DNA of 8,972 nucleotides from an uncultured Verrucomicrobiota bacterium (GTDB lineage: Bacteria > Verrucomicrobiota > Verrucomicrobiia > Limisphaerales > UBA9464), in contig CAIPFS010000619.1 in the NCBI GenBank assembly GCA_903864375.1, forward strand, positions 1 through 8,972, written 5' to 3'. Both the position numbers and the translations under genes were made by a program. Shown one piece after another: positions 6,575 to 8,972 of this stretch (the stretch's first letter is position 1; the number at the start of each line of letters is the position of its first letter). Under the pieces are notes generated by a model. It was not told the DNA's origin. It worked only from the letters and a program-made list of their open reading frames with translations, and made no database searches.

Positions 6575-8626
6575 TCAATTGAGGACGAAACTCACATCAC
6601 TCGATTCCAATCGAAGGTTCTCAGGAACGTTTTTTGGGTCGATTTGAACCACTGCCCGATGAAGTCCCGAGGTTAATTCGACCCGGGTTATACCCTCCCG
6701 TCCCAGCTTCTTTCCGTCCACCCAAAGCTCCGCAGCCGGGTTTGCCGTGAGATGGAGTTCGACGGCACCCGCCTGGGCCACGGTGAACTCGGTTGCGGCG
6801 TAGAACGATAGCCGCGACGTCCATGCCTGACCTCCGTTGGCCTCCAGCAGCAGTTCCCTGGGGAGGACGCCGCGGACGAGGGCGTAAACGGGTTTCCATC
6901 GTTTATCCAAGAATTCGGTCGATACAGGCCAGTATTCCTTTCCCTCCTGACCGTCCGTATGGACGGTCTGGGCGAGCAGCCAGTGCCGGGCCACGCCTCC
7001 TTTGGCCGCATCGTAATCGCCCGGTTTTCCCAATCGGCTGAGAAAGGCAAACAGGTCCAGTTGCTCCTGGCTTGTCAACGACTCGAGGAGCCCGGCGGGC
7101 ATCAGGGAATTGACCCCCTGTTCCCGCTTTTGGATCTCAGCCTTGGCAATCGATTCCTCCGCTCCCGAGGCCAGTCGCAGGATGAGTTCGGTGCCTGTTT
7201 CCCGGGCAAGGGTGCCCGTGTGCTCGTTGCCATCCCGCGTCGTGACCAGGACGGCATGATAGCCTTCCTTGATCTTTGCATTCGGGAGGAGCACAGACTC
7301 CACCAGATAATCCACCGGGGCGCTGGCTCCGATCGAGGTGAGATCGGGACCCACCTTTCCTCCGGCCCCGCCAATGCCATGACAGGTCAGGCAGGCGGTT
7401 TCGTTGCGTCGGAAAATCCCTTCACCGCGCCCGGGATCACCGGTTGCCGCCGCTCGCGACGCCAGGTCCTTGATCAGGTCGACTCCGGCTTCCCCGTTAT
7501 TGACCGCAAGACCCGCCCCACGCGCCAGCGCCAGAACCAGATCGAGTTCGGAACGTCCCCCTTCCCGGGCGGCCCGCATGCCCGCCCGGGCCGCTGGAGC
7601 CTGCAATCCGTGATCGGGCAATGCGTCGGCAATGGCGCGTCCGGCACCCTTGACTCCCAAAATGGCCCGCCAGAATTCCAGAGCCACGGCCTCATCCGTC
7701 AATATTCTGGCCTGGTCGACAACCGAGGGCACAGCCCGGTTCATGTCCAACCCGGCAAGAGCCACCACGGCGGAACGGGCGATCTCCAGGTTCTGATTTC
7801 GGATCAACTCCTCCAAGGCGGCCAGCGCTGGTTTTCCGCCAATGGACCTCAACGCCTCAAAGGCGGAGGTCCGGACCGCCGGAGCAGTGGACGGAGCGCC
7901 TGCGGCTGGCTTGATTCCAGAAATCCATTCGCCCCGATCCTTCCACAGAACGGCCAGTCGAAAGGCGGCGATGCGAACGGCATCCGAGTGATGTTCTTCA
8001 GTCAACAGGCTGCCGAGTCCCTTCAGATCTCCATCAGGAAACGCCTTCCGCTGGCGAACAGCTTCCGCGAGAGCCGAGAGGGCACGGGAAGTCGCCTCCG
8101 GTTGGAAGGTCCCACCCACCGCATGGTCAAAAATCAATCGCAACTGTGCGGGCGTTCCCGCCCGTCCAATCAATTCAATCCACGGACCCGTTCCGGACGC
8201 GTCCAACGTGCGGGTTTCCAATAGCTTGCCGAGAACCTGACCGGCCAAATCCGAAGGAATGGCCAGTAGGGCAACTTCCAGCTGACGTTCCTTCCCCTCC
8301 GGCTTCCATGTTCCGGATTGGAGTGCCTGGACGAAGGGCTGCGACAGGTCGTTGATCGTCAACCAAAGGCCATAGTCGAGGGTCGGGTCCATGGGGAGAT
8401 CCAGAACCGACAATGCCAGGGTCACCGATTCGGGGCTCTTGATCCGAGCCAGGGCACGAAGAGCCTCCAATCGAGTTTTGGGAGATGGATCGTGAATCAA
8501 TCGTGAAAGGACGGTCAAACGCTGGGCATCCGAAAATGAAGCAACCGAAGATGAGGGTTGCGCGAGAACCAGGGTTCCCGTCAGAAGGGTCAGGCAGATC
8601 AGGGAGCGCGACATGGCAGATGGCAT
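6575..8626 (-). CDS. Exported HEAT-repeat and c-type heme protein (C-terminal part of a PVC-type heme-binding CxxCH protein)
   Basis: This 683-residue protein starts at ATG 8626, or five codons in at 8614, which gives a cleaner signal peptide (MSRSLICLTLLTGTLVLA, cut near A-Q); neither has a Shine-Dalgarno site. Residues about 31-390 are helical HEAT-like repeats, for example HDPSPKTRLEALRALARI and VRTSAFEALRSIGGKPALAA. A class I-like cytochrome c domain covers about 400-540: heme site CLTCH at 412-416, GGKVGPDLTSIG after it, and the probable axial Met509 in NSLMPAGL. The C-terminal region, about 545-683, holds a beta module with AAELWVDGKKLG and ELTSGLHRAVVQID. In this family the heme part usually follows an N-terminal beta-propeller dehydrogenase-like domain and HEAT repeats in one chain, and probably passes electrons from substrate oxidation in the periplasm. 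Here the propeller part is absent and the preceding ORF ends 21 nt upstream in the same frame, so the gene looks like the second half of a split gene. The substrate is unknown. Confidence 0.88.
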   Translation of the reverse strand: MPSAMSRSLICLTLLTGTLVLAQPSSSVASFSDAQRLTVLSRLIHDPSPKTRLEALRALARIKSPESVTLALSVLDLPMDPTLDYGLWLTINDLSQPFVQALQSGTWKPEGKERQLEVALLAIPSDLAGQVLGKLLETRTLDASGTGPWIELIGRAGTPAQLRLIFDHAVGGTFQPEATSRALSALAEAVRQRKAFPDGDLKGLGSLLTEEHHSDAVRIAAFRLAVLWKDRGEWISGIKPAAGAPSTAPAVRTSAFEALRSIGGKPALAALEELIRNQNLEIARSAVVALAGLDMNRAVPSVVDQARILTDEAVALEFWRAILGVKGAGRAIADALPDHGLQAPAARAGMRAAREGGRSELDLVLALARGAGLAVNNGEAGVDLIKDLASRAAATGDPGRGEGIFRRNETACLTCHGIGGAGGKVGPDLTSIGASAPVDYLVESVLLPNAKIKEGYHAVLVTTRDGNEHTGTLARETGTELILRLASGAEESIAKAEIQKREQGVNSLMPAGLLESLTSQEQLDLFAFLSRLGKPGDYDAAKGGVARHWLLAQTVHTDGQEGKEYWPVSTEFLDKRWKPVYALVRGVLPRELLLEANGGQAWTSRLSFYAATEFTVAQAGAVELHLTANPAAELWVDGKKLGREGITRVELTSGLHRAVVQIDPKNVPENLRLESSDVSFVLN

Positions 8627-8647
8627 GGGGGGATTCGGGCGCTGGGT

Positions 8648-8972
8648 TCAGTGGATCAATTCACGGGCGGCGGCAGTCCGAAGCCGGTCGTCGGTCGAGG
8701 CTGCAAGCTCGGTGATGAGGGACGGAAGAGGACGTCCTACGGCCTCATGGAGCCAGACGACTTCCAGTCGGGCTCGGGGATCCGTTTGTTTGACCAGCCA
8801 GGCGTCCGCAAACGGAAGCACACCCACGCCCTTCATCGTCAGGAGCCTGCGGGCGGCCTCCTGATGATAGGCGTTGGGCGACAGCAGTTGAGGTAGCAAT
8901 TCCTCCGTCTTGGCCTCCTTCTCTATTTTGCGCTTGCCGACCGCGTCTGCCAGCGGCTTGCCCTTCGCAGCA
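8648..8972 (-). CDS. C-terminal end of a HEAT-repeat protein, probably the front half of the same heme protein; 5' truncated
   Basis: The frame is open from the window edge; the TTG at 8899 is unlikely to be the start, because coding-like sequence continues upstream (a Lys/Glu-rich stretch, KRKIEKEAKTEE). The 107 visible residues contain helical repeats, ELLPQLLSPNAYHQEAARRL, then DPRARLEVVWLHEAVGRP, then DDRLRTAAARELIH, ending at TGA 8650-8648. This run of repeats matches my memory of the segment of PVC-type heme-binding proteins between the beta-propeller and the later HEAT repeats, where the wording is LEALW followed by AAATRVL and an aromatic-Trp pair. The reading frame continues unbroken after the TGA into the downstream HEAT/heme gene. 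It could be a genuine separate gene co-transcribed with the next, or the 5' part of one gene interrupted by a nonsense codon. Confidence 0.7.
   Translation of the reverse strand, partial: AAKGKPLADAVGKRKIEKEAKTEELLPQLLSPNAYHQEAARRLLTMKGVGVLPFADAWLVKQTDPRARLEVVWLHEAVGRPLPSLITELAASTDDRLRTAAARELIH

Noticed and set aside
6959..8224. A 421-codon open frame on the plus strand opposite the heme-protein gene
   Set aside because: Its translation is low-complexity, rich in Gly, Arg, Gln and Ser, and matches no domain. The opposite strand carries a clear HEAT/CxxCH protein. Long antisense frames are expected in GC-rich genes.

Overview
The window is GC-rich bacterial DNA, by eye about 60% GC. It most likely comes from a Verrucomicrobiota genome or a related member of the PVC superphylum. 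Three things point there: a HEAT-repeat plus CxxCH heme protein of the kind called 'PVC-type heme-binding CxxCH protein', a large secreted protein with a cysteine-free Ig-like domain and a C-terminal module typical of verrucomicrobial exported proteins, and few recognisable Shine-Dalgarno sites. No tRNA, rRNA, CRISPR array, integrase or transposase was found. The assignment rests on recalled family resemblance, not on a search.

Layout. At 1-852 (+) lies the 3' end of a CPA2/Kef-type cation:proton antiporter with a cytoplasmic RCK-N (TrkA-N) domain. At 939-1367 (+) is a 142-aa protein resembling the DUF6941 family, followed by a long, strong hairpin terminator (1402-1436). A polytopic membrane protein of unknown function (1460-2305) and an Hsp70 chaperone of DnaK/HscA type (2365-4320) follow 59 bp apart with no terminator between them, so they probably form an operon. 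After a 240-bp gap comes a 567-aa exported multidomain protein (4561-6264, +). The gap at 6265-6574, between convergent genes, is packed with inverted repeats, including an 88-nt nested inverted repeat. On the minus strand, 8626-6575 encodes a 683-aa exported HEAT-repeat/cytochrome-c protein. Upstream of it (8972-8648) is the C-terminal end of another HEAT-repeat protein.

How they fit together. The two minus-strand ORFs look like consecutive parts of one PVC-type heme protein. They share a reading frame, are separated by a single TGA, and the TGA sits where I expect a conserved Trp. The second half has its own signal peptide, so this could be a gene fission rather than a simple nonsense mutation. 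The antiporter, the DUF6941-like gene, the membrane protein/Hsp70 pair and the exported Ig protein show no evident shared pathway. I found no convincing new multi-gene defence or biosynthetic system. The most worthwhile leads are the split heme protein, the nested repeat at 6332-6419 and the insertion in the Hsp70.
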